Part shown: piece by piece, positions 33,383 to 41,974 of the stretch | Numbering within the stretch: position 1 is the stretch's first letter | Layout of the letters: the number at the start of each line of letters is the position of its first letter | DNA from: Caryophanales bacterium UBA1709 | GTDB lineage: Bacteria > Bacillota_I > Bacilli_A > RFN20 > UBA1709 | NCBI GenBank assembly: GCA_002317215.1 | Contig: DCJD01000027.1 | Coordinates: forward strand, 1-48,578 | DNA: 48,578 nucleotides | Direction of reading: 5' to 3' | Notes under the pieces: model-generated | What the model saw: only the letters and a program-made list of their open reading frames with translations | The model's database searches: none | Told to the model about the DNA's origin: nothing | Made by a program: the position numbers and the translations under genes

Positions 33383-34605
33383 TTAAAGTTTATCATAAGG
33401 ATGTTTGCTGTGGTGGATGTTGTTTTGAAAAACACCATGAAGAAGAACGATCCAGATTATTTAAAATTATTCAAATCATAGTTGGAGCAATTCTAATTGT
33501 TTTTTCTTTGATTTCTGAAGAGAAAGATTTTCTTCCTTTTTCTAGCCTATATTTATTTATAATTGCATATATTCTTGTTGGTTATGAAGTTATTATTAAT
33601 TCATTTAAAAATATTCTAAAGAGAAAGTTTTTTGATGAATCAACATTAATGGTAATAGCTACAATATGTGCTTTTTTTGCAAAAGAATATGAAGAAGCCG
33701 TTATTGTAATGGAACTATTCCAAATAGGAGAATTATTAGAAGATATTGCTGTTGATAAAACACATGAATCAGTAGAACATTTACTAATTATGGATGATGT
33801 AATTGTTCATAAACTAGATCGTTCAAATATTATAGATTTAGACATAACACATGTTAGTGTTGGAGATGTTATTTTAGTTAAGAAAGGTGAAAGAATTCCT
33901 TTAGATGGAACTATTGTTAAAGGTAAATCAAGATTAGATTTAATTAATTTGGTTGGTCATAACGAAGTAATTAATGGAAATATTGATACTGATGTATTAT
34001 CTGGGTCTATCAATTTAGAAAATGATTTATATATTAAAGTTAATAAAAATTATGATCATTCTACGGTTCATAGAATATTAGATTTAATTGAAGAAAAAAC
34101 TATATCTAAGACTAAATCAAAGAAATTTGTATCTAAATTTGCATCTATATATACACCAGTAGTTGTTTGTTGTGCAATTTTAGTAGTATTAATTCCTACG
34201 TTATTATTTAAACAAAATATAGATATTTGGTTATATAAAGCGTGCTTATTTTTAGTTGTATCATGTCCATGCGCAATTGTCATTTCAGTACCTCTTGCAT
34301 ATTTTATTGGAATTGCGATAACTTGTAAAAACGGGGTATTAATGAGCGGGACTAATTATCTTGAATTATTAGAAAATAATAACGTTAATAAAATCGATTC
34401 TTCAAGTTTGGTTAAGAAAAGAATCATCTATATTGTTTATGAAAACATCATTGCAGTTGTACTTATTAAAACAATCGCGATGATATGGGGCTTATTTGGT
34501 GATTTACCAATTTGGGTTGCTATATTAAGTGATACAGGAATATGTTTACTTTGTATTATTAATTGTTTAAGACTATTTTTATTAAAAATTAAGAAGGGAG
34601 AATAG
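33379..34605 (+). CDS. Heavy-metal P1B-type ATPase lacking phosphorylation and nucleotide domains
   Basis: 408 residues, against about 620-700 for CadA/ZntA. Cys/His-rich N-terminus (CCGGCC, EKHHEEE). The membrane domain and A domain align throughout: EYEEAVIVMELFQIGE, VGDVILVKKGERIPLDG, STVHRILDLIEE, then the metal-site SCPC (295-298) and NGVLMSGTNYLELLE (318-332). At the point where DKTGT should follow, the chain goes NNNVNKIDSSSLVKKR and directly into the last two helices (ENIIAVVLIK..., WVAILSDTG). The A-domain TGE is VGH (192-194). It cannot pump by ATP-driven phosphorylation alone; channel, sensor or scaffold roles are open. GGAG precedes the ATG. Confidence 0.8.
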   Translation: MIKVYHKDVCCGGCCFEKHHEEERSRLFKIIQIIVGAILIVFSLISEEKDFLPFSSLYLFIIAYILVGYEVIINSFKNILKRKFFDESTLMVIATICAFFAKEYEEAVIVMELFQIGELLEDIAVDKTHESVEHLLIMDDVIVHKLDRSNIIDLDITHVSVGDVILVKKGERIPLDGTIVKGKSRLDLINLVGHNEVINGNIDTDVLSGSINLENDLYIKVNKNYDHSTVHRILDLIEEKTISKTKSKKFVSKFASIYTPVVVCCAILVVLIPTLLFKQNIDIWLYKACLFLVVSCPCAIVISVPLAYFIGIAITCKNGVLMSGTNYLELLENNNVNKIDSSSLVKKRIIYIVYENIIAVVLIKTIAMIWGLFGDLPIWVAILSDTGICLLCIINCLRLFLLKIKKGE

Positions 34606-34606
34606 T

Positions 34607-36058
34607 ATGATTATTGATTTTAAAGAAAAGAAAAACTTATTTAAGGTAATTGAACTAGGTTTAGGCATTGTATTTCTATTATGTTTCTTATTACCATTTA
34701 TTAATGTTGCGATAGATTCAGAAAGTTCCTTAAAAATCAGTGGTTTTCAGTTGATTAAAGGAATGAACAATGATTTATATTTACTTGATGTAAATGAATT
34801 TAGTTCTAACGTATATTTGTATTTTCCTCTATTTTTAACGTTGGTAGTTGCCGTCTTAGCGATATTTGATTTTAAGAATTTCGAGATTATTAAAAAAATC
34901 GTATGTGTTTTAGTAAGTTGTTTTAATGCTGTTGTAATTTCAAATATTAAAAATAGATTTTATATTGTTAATAAGGTTTCATATACTGATCAATCAAGTA
35001 TATCTTATGGATATGGATACTCAATATGTTTATGTATTGTGTTAGGAATATTTTTAATGAGTGTTTATGACTTATTAGTTAATGGTAAAAAGCTTTCAGA
35101 AGAGAAACGAATTATTGGATGTTTAGAAAACAATAAGTTATTAAAAATATCATTTGAGAGTTTATGTTATCTCATAATTACATTTGGATTATTCTTCGCT
35201 ATTGTTAGAATCGGCAATAATTTAGGATACATTGATATGAGTTTAATTAGATTATTATCAAAATATGATGTACCTAAAAATGCTTTAGGCTTTATTAAAA
35301 CAAAAGTATACAAACCAACAATTATATTCTTTGTTTCAGTAATCGTTTCAATTGCATTACGTGCTCTTACTTATTTATATAATAAAAAGATATTTAAAAT
35401 CTCTAATGTTATTATCTTAGCCATAGCATTTTCATTTATTGTTTCTCTTGAGGACAATGTATCAATAATTTGCATTCAAACAGGTGAAAATATATATTCA
35501 GCAGGCTTCAATGGCTCACTAACGATTTATGGATCATTAGTATTTACTAGCTGTTTATTATTACTTCTTTTTAATATTCTTGAATATTATAAAGAGTATG
35601 GCTTAAGAGATGCATCAATTCTTGGATTAACTTGTATTGGAGCTTTAGTTCTAACAAATATGTATCAATTAAGCGTTTATACATATAATGTTTATACTTC
35701 AGACGATAAATATAATGAAGTGGCCTATTCTTTATGGAAAATATTAAAATCTAAAGATATTTTAGGAAGTGGAGTTAAACTACAATACTTCTATATCTTA
35801 ATATTCTTAGAATTAGCTGGGTTAGTTTGTTCATTTGTCCCTTTTAAAGAGATTAAGATTAAATATTTAGTTTTATTCTTGATCTATGTTGTTTCTTTTG
35901 TTCTATTTGTAATGACATACTTAAAAGGATATAACTGTTTAACTGGTGATAATGCTCAATATTGTAGAATAGAATGTTATGAATATGGATATATTCATGG
36001 GTTATTTCTACTAATTTGTGCTTCTTCATACCTATATCTTGGATACGTTGAAGATTAA
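34607..36058 (+). CDS. Large multi-pass membrane protein of unknown function
   Basis: 483 residues, about 11-12 membrane helices, no family recognised. The first helix is followed by an extracellular-type segment (NVAIDSESSLKISGFQLIKG) of the kind seen in many uncharacterised Firmicutes membrane proteins. Later segments include a Tyr-rich loop (SVYTYNVYTSDDKYNEVAY) and a Cys-containing loop before the last helix (KGYNCLTGDNAQYCRIECYEY). It starts 1 nt after the truncated P-type ATPase gene and is the last gene of that run, so a shared job with the ATPase-like protein is possible but not shown. Confidence 0.65.
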   Translation: MIIDFKEKKNLFKVIELGLGIVFLLCFLLPFINVAIDSESSLKISGFQLIKGMNNDLYLLDVNEFSSNVYLYFPLFLTLVVAVLAIFDFKNFEIIKKIVCVLVSCFNAVVISNIKNRFYIVNKVSYTDQSSISYGYGYSICLCIVLGIFLMSVYDLLVNGKKLSEEKRIIGCLENNKLLKISFESLCYLIITFGLFFAIVRIGNNLGYIDMSLIRLLSKYDVPKNALGFIKTKVYKPTIIFFVSVIVSIALRALTYLYNKKIFKISNVIILAIAFSFIVSLEDNVSIICIQTGENIYSAGFNGSLTIYGSLVFTSCLLLLLFNILEYYKEYGLRDASILGLTCIGALVLTNMYQLSVYTYNVYTSDDKYNEVAYSLWKILKSKDILGSGVKLQYFYILIFLELAGLVCSFVPFKEIKIKYLVLFLIYVVSFVLFVMTYLKGYNCLTGDNAQYCRIECYEYGYIHGLFLLICASSYLYLGYVED

Positions 36059-36066
36059 TTATATAT

Positions 36067-36093
36067 AAAAAGATAGTTTATCTATCTTTTTTT
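36067..36093 (+). terminator. Rho-independent terminator
   Basis: AAAAAGATAG-tttat-CTATCTTTTT followed by further T; closes the long DUF2232-to-membrane-protein run. Confidence 0.82.
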
Positions 36094-36107
36094 AATAATA
36101 TTTGTAG

Positions 36108-36113
36108 TAAAAT
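36108..36113 (+). promoter_or_regulatory. -10 element giving a near-leaderless transcript (uvrA)
   Basis: TAAAAT with 9 nt to the ATG at 36123; no Shine-Dalgarno. Weaker than the other leaderless promoters. Confidence 0.4.
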
Positions 36114-36122
36114 TAATACGAT

Positions 36123-38945
36123 ATGGATGTAAATAAAATTGTTATAAAAGGTGCAAGAGAAAATAACCTAAAAGATATTAATCTTGAATTACCTAAAAAT
36201 AAATTAATAGTTATGACAGGTCTTTCTGGATCAGGAAAAACAACTTTAGCATTTGATACTATTTATGCTGAAGGTCAAAGAAGATACGTTGAATCTTTAT
36301 CTAGTTATGCTAGACAATTTTTAGGTGGAATGAGTAAACCTGATGTTGATAGTATAACTGGTCTTTCTCCAGCGATTGCAATAAACCAAAAATCAGTAAA
36401 CAATAATCCAAGATCTACTGTTGGTACTGTTACTGAAATATATGATTATTTAAGACTATTGTATGCAAGAATTGGTATTCCATATTGCCCAACTCATAAT
36501 AAACCAATTAATGGTTTTACTACTAAAGAAATTATAGATAAGGTCCTTTCATATCCATTAGATACTAAACTAATCATATTAGCTCCATTAGTAAAAGGTA
36601 AAAAAGGAACTTTCAAAGATATATTTGATAAGCTTTCAAAATCTGGTTTTGTTAGAGTTAGATTAGATGGTCAAATTTGTAATATTGATGAATTAAATTT
36701 AGAAGATAAAAATAAAAAACATGATATTGATGTTGTTATTGATAGATTAAAAATAAGTAGTGATTGTAAAGCAAGATTAACAGATTCAATTACTCAAGGT
36801 TTAGAAGTTGGAGAAGGATTAATTACTTGTTTATTAGATGATGTTGAATTATCTTTCTCTACCAATTATTCTTGTCCTGAATGTGGATTTACTGTTGGTA
36901 AATTAGAACCTCGTTTGTTCTCTTTTAATGCCCCAAGTGGAGCGTGTCCAGAATGTATGGGAATTGGTGTTAAAAAAGAAGTAATGGATGATTTATTAAT
37001 CCCAGATAAATCTTTATCAATAAATGAAGGTGGAATAGTATTTCTTAAAAATATGGTAGGTTCTTGTTTGATTGAATGGCAAGAACAAGTTGCTTTATGC
37101 AAACACTACAATATTGATATGGATAAACCAATCCAAGATTTAAGCAAAGAAGAACAATATATTATCTTAAATGGAGCTGATGAAGCTTTTGAATTTGATA
37201 TTAAAACAGGTTCAGGCAATATTTTGCATAGAACAAAACAGATTGAAGGTATTAAGCAAAGACTAAAACGTTTATATTTAGAAACCAATAGTGAAATGAC
37301 TAGACAATGGTATGGCAATTATATTCGAGATTGTGAATGTGATGCATGTCATGGTAAACGTTTAAATAAGGAAGCTTTAAGCGTTAGAGTTGGTAAATAT
37401 AATATTATTGAACTTTGTACATTACCAATAAATGAAATATACGATTATTTAAATAATATTAAGTTAACAACGCAACAAGAAGATATTGCTAGATTAATTT
37501 TAAAAGAGATTAAGAGTCGACTTGGATTTTTAATTAATGTTGGATTAGATTATTTAACTCTTGCAAGAAACGCCTCAACATTAAGTGGTGGCGAATCACA
37601 AAGAATTAGATTAGCAACTCAAATAGGATCAAATTTAACAGGTGTTTTATATGTATTAGATGAACCAAGTATTGGTTTACATCAAAGAGATAACTCTAAA
37701 TTAATTAATGCTTTAAAGCAAATGAGAGATATCGGTAATACATTACTTGTTGTTGAACATGATGAAGAAACAATGATGAGTGCCGATTATCTTGTTGATA
37801 TTGGACCAGGAAGTGGAGTTCATGGTGGAGAAGTTGTTGCAAGTGGTACTGTAGAAGAAGTCATGAACAACCCTAAGTCTTTAACTGGTAAATATTTATC
37901 GGGTAAATTAAAGATTGATACACCATCTGCTAGAAGAAAAGGAAATGGTTTTAACATTGAGATTAAAGGAGCAAAAGGAAATAACCTCAAGAATGTTGAT
38001 GTTAAAATTCCTCTTGGAACATTAACCGTAATAACTGGAGTTAGTGGATCTGGCAAATCTAGTTTAATTAATGAAACAATGTGCCAAGGAATATTAAGTA
38101 AATGGGGCAATAAAGATGCTTCTCCTTTACCTTTTAATGAAATTAATGGTTTGGAAAATATTGATAAAATGATTGATATCAACCAAGAACCTATTGGAAG
38201 AACGTCAAGATCTAACCCAGCGACTTATACTGGAGTATTTGATTTAATTAGAGAATTATTCTCATTAACTAAAGATGCTCGTATTAAAGGATTTGGTAAA
38301 AACGTTTTCTCGTTCAATAATAAAGGTGGAAGATGTGAGAAATGTCAAGGGGATGGAGTGATTAGAGTTCCAATGCATTTCCTACCAGATGTTTATGTTG
38401 TATGTGAAGATTGTGGTGGCAAACGTTATTCAGAAGAAGTTCTATCTGTTAGATATAAAGATAAGAATATATTTGAAGTATTAGAAATGACAATTGATGA
38501 AGCTTTAGTATTCTTTGAAAATATGCCAAAGATAAAAAATATCTTGCAGACACTAGTTGATGTTGGTCTTGGATATATTAAACTTGGCCAAATGGCTACT
38601 ACATTATCGGGTGGAGAAGCGCAAAGATTAAAACTTGCTAGTGAACTTCAAAGAAGATCAACTGGAAAAACAATGTATATATTAGATGAACCAACTACTG
38701 GTTTGCATAATCATGATGTTAAAAAACTTCTTGATGTATTACATAGACTTGTTGATTTAGGTAATAGTGTAATAGTTATTGAACATAACTTAGAAGTTAT
38801 TAAAAATGCAGATTATATTATAGATTTAGGACCTGAAGGTGGAAATAAAGGTGGTTATATTATCGCTAAAGGTACACCAGAAGAAATATGCAAAGTTAAA
38901 GAATCATATACTGGTCAATATTTAAAGAAAATTTTAAACTCATAA
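36123..38945 (+). CDS. uvrA: Excinuclease ABC subunit A
   Basis: 940 residues, full length. Two ABC modules: Walker A GLSGSGKTTLAFDT (about 33) and GVSGSGKSSLINET (about 639), two LSGGE signatures (about 486 and 828), and Walker B VLDEPSIGLHQR and ILDEPTTGLHNHD. Zinc modules are CPECGF/CPEC and CEKCQGDG/CEDCGGKR. UvrA finds DNA damage and loads UvrB, which is coded at the end of this window. The ATG at 36123 fits MDVNKIVIKGARENNL. lgt follows after 10 nt. Confidence 0.97.
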   Translation: MDVNKIVIKGARENNLKDINLELPKNKLIVMTGLSGSGKTTLAFDTIYAEGQRRYVESLSSYARQFLGGMSKPDVDSITGLSPAIAINQKSVNNNPRSTVGTVTEIYDYLRLLYARIGIPYCPTHNKPINGFTTKEIIDKVLSYPLDTKLIILAPLVKGKKGTFKDIFDKLSKSGFVRVRLDGQICNIDELNLEDKNKKHDIDVVIDRLKISSDCKARLTDSITQGLEVGEGLITCLLDDVELSFSTNYSCPECGFTVGKLEPRLFSFNAPSGACPECMGIGVKKEVMDDLLIPDKSLSINEGGIVFLKNMVGSCLIEWQEQVALCKHYNIDMDKPIQDLSKEEQYIILNGADEAFEFDIKTGSGNILHRTKQIEGIKQRLKRLYLETNSEMTRQWYGNYIRDCECDACHGKRLNKEALSVRVGKYNIIELCTLPINEIYDYLNNIKLTTQQEDIARLILKEIKSRLGFLINVGLDYLTLARNASTLSGGESQRIRLATQIGSNLTGVLYVLDEPSIGLHQRDNSKLINALKQMRDIGNTLLVVEHDEETMMSADYLVDIGPGSGVHGGEVVASGTVEEVMNNPKSLTGKYLSGKLKIDTPSARRKGNGFNIEIKGAKGNNLKNVDVKIPLGTLTVITGVSGSGKSSLINETMCQGILSKWGNKDASPLPFNEINGLENIDKMIDINQEPIGRTSRSNPATYTGVFDLIRELFSLTKDARIKGFGKNVFSFNNKGGRCEKCQGDGVIRVPMHFLPDVYVVCEDCGGKRYSEEVLSVRYKDKNIFEVLEMTIDEALVFFENMPKIKNILQTLVDVGLGYIKLGQMATTLSGGEAQRLKLASELQRRSTGKTMYILDEPTTGLHNHDVKKLLDVLHRLVDLGNSVIVIEHNLEVIKNADYIIDLGPEGGNKGGYIIAKGTPEEICKVKESYTGQYLKKILNS

Positions 38946-38955
38946 GGAGGCAAAA

Positions 38956-39858
38956 ATGTTTTATATTTTATCAAAACTTAACCCAATTGCTTTAAAACTT
39001 GGCGATTTGGAAATTAGATGGTATGCAATATGTATATTAACTGGAGCATTATGCACTTATCTTTTAGCTAGATATTATTTTAAAAAGGGTGGATATGATC
39101 CAAATATTGCTGATGATATTATTGTAATTGCTTTGCCTGCTGGAATTATTGGGGCTAGAATTTGGTGGTGCATATGTGATTCAGGAAGTCCTTGGAGAAA
39201 CGGAGATTTCTGGGGCTTTATTACTGAATTTGCAAATGGTGGTCTTGCTATTCAAGGTGGGGTTATTTTAGGAGCAGCAGCTGGTATTGGAGTTGTTTTA
39301 ACTAAATATAAAAATGTTAATATTTTCTATGCCATGGATGCGGTTATTCCAAATATTCTTATTGCACAAGCAATTGGTAGATGGGGTAATTTTTTCAATC
39401 AAGAAGTATACGGTGCCTGTGTTGATTATGAAGCATTAAATTTCTTGCCTAATTTTGTTCAAGAACAAATGCGTGGAGATATATTAAATGGAGTTAATAT
39501 TGGGGAGTGGAATATTTATTCAGCTTCAATTGAATGTTTAACTACTCAAGCTGCTCAACCATTATTCTTATATGAATCATTATTAAATATCTTAGGATTA
39601 GTTATTGTATCTATTGTTATTAGAAAATTCTGGACTAAGGGCAGAAAAAATGGTGATTTATCAGCTTTATATTTAGTATGGTATGGTGTTGTTAGATTTT
39701 TATTAGAACCTTTAAGAAATCAAGAATTCATTATGAATGCTTGGGGACATATGCCAGTTAGTCAAATCACATCCATCTTATTTATTATTGGTGGAATATT
39801 ATTTATGGTTGCCTTAAGAGCAATCCCTATTATAAAAAATAAAACTAAACATGATTAA
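38956..39858 (+). CDS. lgt: Prolipoprotein diacylglyceryl transferase
   Basis: 300 residues, seven membrane helices. IRWYAICILTG at the start, GARIWWCICD, NGGLAIQGGVILG and the signature IGRWGNFFNQEVYG (about 139-152) are diagnostic. Lgt attaches diacylglycerol to the lipobox Cys, matching the lipoproteins TupA and the pseudo-HtrA in this window. GGAGG lies 6 nt before the ATG. The 3' end overlaps ppaX by 8 nt, as in the Bacillus lgt-ppaX order. Confidence 0.95.
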   Translation: MFYILSKLNPIALKLGDLEIRWYAICILTGALCTYLLARYYFKKGGYDPNIADDIIVIALPAGIIGARIWWCICDSGSPWRNGDFWGFITEFANGGLAIQGGVILGAAAGIGVVLTKYKNVNIFYAMDAVIPNILIAQAIGRWGNFFNQEVYGACVDYEALNFLPNFVQEQMRGDILNGVNIGEWNIYSASIECLTTQAAQPLFLYESLLNILGLVIVSIVIRKFWTKGRKNGDLSALYLVWYGVVRFLLEPLRNQEFIMNAWGHMPVSQITSILFIIGGILFMVALRAIPIIKNKTKHD

Positions 39859-40495
39859 AGGAGTATTATTTGATTTTGATGGAACCCTTTTAAATACTAA
39901 TCAATCAGTATGTGAGGGATATCGAAAACTATTTAAAACATTTCGTCCTGATTTTCCTATCAGTGATGATTTTTTGCGTAGTTTACTAGGTCCATCACTT
40001 GTTCAAATATTCCCAAAATATTTTAAAGAAGATAACGATACTTTAATTAGTATTTATCGAGAAGGTGCTAATAGCATTAAAGACAAAGAACATATTAAAC
40101 CTTTTAATAATGCTATTGAAACTTTAAAAACATTGAAAGAAAAAGGATATATAGTTGCTATTGTATCTAGTAGAAAAGTATCCTCATTAATTGATATGGC
40201 TAATCTATATGATATGAATAAATATTTTGATTTAATCATTGGAAGTGATTCAGTATCTAAACATAAGCCAGATCCTGAACCAATCTTATTAGCATTATCT
40301 AAACTAAATCTAAAAAATGATGAAGTTATTATGGTTGGAGACCATGGAGGAGATATTAAAGCTGGAGTTAGTGCTAATGTAAAAGCATATGGAGTTTCTT
40401 ATTCTTGTTATGGAAAAGATAACTTATTAAAAGATGGTGCTACTAAAGTTATTGATGATTTAAGTGAAGTTATTGATATAGTGGAGAAATATTAG
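39851..40495 (+). CDS. ppaX: HAD hydrolase, PpaX-like pyrophosphatase/phosphoglycolate phosphatase
   Basis: 214 residues. Motif I FDFDGTLLNTN (about 7-17), helical cap about 20-75, motif II VSSRK (about 100), motif III K in SKHKPDPEP (about 138), motif IV GDHGGDIKAG (about 163). The cap sequence and the position after lgt match PpaX of Bacillus, which hydrolyses pyrophosphate from HPr-P dephosphorylation; hprK itself is not present here. The name is therefore by similarity and context. Confidence 0.75.
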   Translation: MIKGVLFDFDGTLLNTNQSVCEGYRKLFKTFRPDFPISDDFLRSLLGPSLVQIFPKYFKEDNDTLISIYREGANSIKDKEHIKPFNNAIETLKTLKEKGYIVAIVSSRKVSSLIDMANLYDMNKYFDLIIGSDSVSKHKPDPEPILLALSKLNLKNDEVIMVGDHGGDIKAGVSANVKAYGVSYSCYGKDNLLKDGATKVIDDLSEVIDIVEKY

Positions 40496-40497
40496 AT

Positions 40498-41313
40498 ATG
40501 GAAAAGATATATGATTGTATTATATTAGGTAGCGGTCCTGCATCTTTAAGTTGTGCATTATATTTATTACGTGCAAATAAGGAAATATTAATATTTGAAA
40601 AGAATAATGTTATGAATAAAGTATCTAGTATTGATTTAATAGATAATTATTTAGGCTTTAAAAATATAAGTGGAAAAGAATTAGCAAATAAAATGCTAGA
40701 TCATGTTTTAAGTTATAACAAAGATTTAATAATTAATTATAATGTTCAACAAATATATCTAGAAAATAATCTATTTGTATTAACTGACTATAATTCTACT
40801 TATAAAACTAAAAATCTCGTATTAGCAATAGGCCTACAAACAAAAGAGATTATACCTAATGTTGATAATTATATTGGTAAAGGAGTTTCTTATTGTATAT
40901 CTTGTGATGGCTTTTTATACAAAAATAAAAAAGTCGTTTTAATTGGCCAAAAAGATAAACTAAAAGAAATGAATAATGAATTCAAGAATCTAACAAATGA
41001 TATTGTTAGTATTGAAACCGGCCAATTAAAACAACCTGAAATTTTAGGAGATTTTAAAGTTGAAGGAATTAGAAATAATAATGAGATAATTGAATGTGAT
41101 GGTATATTTATTGATCCATTATATAGCAATATTAATATTCCTTTTGATATCAAAAAAAGTGGTAATTATATTGTTGTTGATAAAAATAATATGACTAATA
41201 TCGATAAATTATATGCTATTGGAGACATTGTTGATAAACCTTTAAGACAAATATGCACGGCGATTAGCGATGGAGCAATTGCTGCAACTTCTATTATTAG
41301 ATCTCAAAATTAA
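40498..41313 (+). CDS. Thioredoxin-reductase-like flavoprotein without NADPH motifs
   Basis: 271 residues, about 40 shorter than TrxB. FAD motif GSGPA (11-15), redox pair C133-I-S-C136 in the usual SCDG context, and the C-terminal FAD contact AIGDIVDKP. The middle domain is reduced: where TrxB has GGGDSAVEEA and the HRR motif, this protein reads LIGQKDKLKEM and has no arginine pair, so NADPH binding is not expected. Ferredoxin-dependent flavin thioredoxin reductases lack the same motifs, which is one possibility. It starts 2 nt after ppaX; its 3' end overlaps the convergent yigZ gene by 17 nt. Confidence 0.78.
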   Translation: MEKIYDCIILGSGPASLSCALYLLRANKEILIFEKNNVMNKVSSIDLIDNYLGFKNISGKELANKMLDHVLSYNKDLIINYNVQQIYLENNLFVLTDYNSTYKTKNLVLAIGLQTKEIIPNVDNYIGKGVSYCISCDGFLYKNKKVVLIGQKDKLKEMNNEFKNLTNDIVSIETGQLKQPEILGDFKVEGIRNNNEIIECDGIFIDPLYSNINIPFDIKKSGNYIVVDKNNMTNIDKLYAIGDIVDKPLRQICTAISDGAIAATSIIRSQN

Positions 41314-41893
41314 TAATAGTATCTTTAATTTGTTTTATAGTTATTTTGCCTAAACAGATATTAACTAATTCATTAATATCTTTATTAGTTGCAATAACTC
41401 TATTTATTTGTTCGTTATATTGAATAGACATTGTTTGGATGTCTATTTTTTTAATATATGATTCAACTATATTATTTAATGAATAATCATATGTTAATTC
41501 ATATTGTTTAGTTATTACTTGTTCAATTATTTTAGCGTTATTGATAGTTTCGCTTGCACATTTATTATAAGCTCTAGTAAGTCCACCCGCTCCTAATTTA
41601 ATACCACCAAAATATCTAATAACAACTAATCCAATATCATTAAGTTCATTTCTTAATATATTTTCCATAATTGGATTTCCAGCTGTTCCACTAGGTTCTC
41701 CATCATCATTATTTTTATTTTGTTTATTAATACTATAAGCATAACAATAATGGGTCGCTTTTGGGTAATCCTTTTTAATTTGTTCTAATTTATCTTTGAA
41801 TTCTTCTTTTGTAGAAGCATGAAAAAGAACACCTATAAACTTAGATTTTTCTATTTCATATTGATAAATTTGATCACAAAAAACCGTTTTCAT
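41297..41893 (-). CDS. yigZ: YigZ/IMPACT family protein
   Basis: 198 residues from the ATG at 41893; the frame is open further upstream but would run through the promoter. YEIEKSKFIGVL, DGEPSGTAGNPI and VVIRYFGGIKLGAGGL are the IMPACT/UPF0029 signatures. A second small domain covers the last 70 residues. Function in bacteria is not settled (translation-related proposals). The gene ends 17 nt inside the convergent flavoprotein gene. Confidence 0.92.
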   Translation of the reverse strand: MKTVFCDQIYQYEIEKSKFIGVLFHASTKEEFKDKLEQIKKDYPKATHYCYAYSINKQNKNNDDGEPSGTAGNPIMENILRNELNDIGLVVIRYFGGIKLGAGGLTRAYNKCASETINNAKIIEQVITKQYELTYDYSLNNIVESYIKKIDIQTMSIQYNEQINRVIATNKDINELVNICLGKITIKQIKDTIINFEI

Positions 41894-41899
41894 GCTTAA

Positions 41900-41908
41900 A
41901 TTATAACA
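41900..41908 (-). promoter_or_regulatory. Extended -10 giving a leaderless transcript (yigZ)
   Basis: TGTTATAAT on the minus strand, 6 nt before the ATG at 41893; no Shine-Dalgarno. Confidence 0.6.
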
Positions 41909-41960
41909 TTTTTTCATTTTATTTAGGAATTTTGGGGTCATTTTCTATTTATAGAAGATG

Positions 41961-41971
41961 AAGGAGGTGAG
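41961..41971 (+). promoter_or_regulatory. Strong ribosome binding site before a non-canonical comFA start
   Basis: AAGGAGGTGAG is a near-perfect anti-16S match. Seven bases after GGAGG comes an ATA codon (41975) in frame with the comFA zinc finger; there is no ATG, GTG or TTG in that frame. Confidence 0.6.
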
Positions 41972-41974
41972 CTT

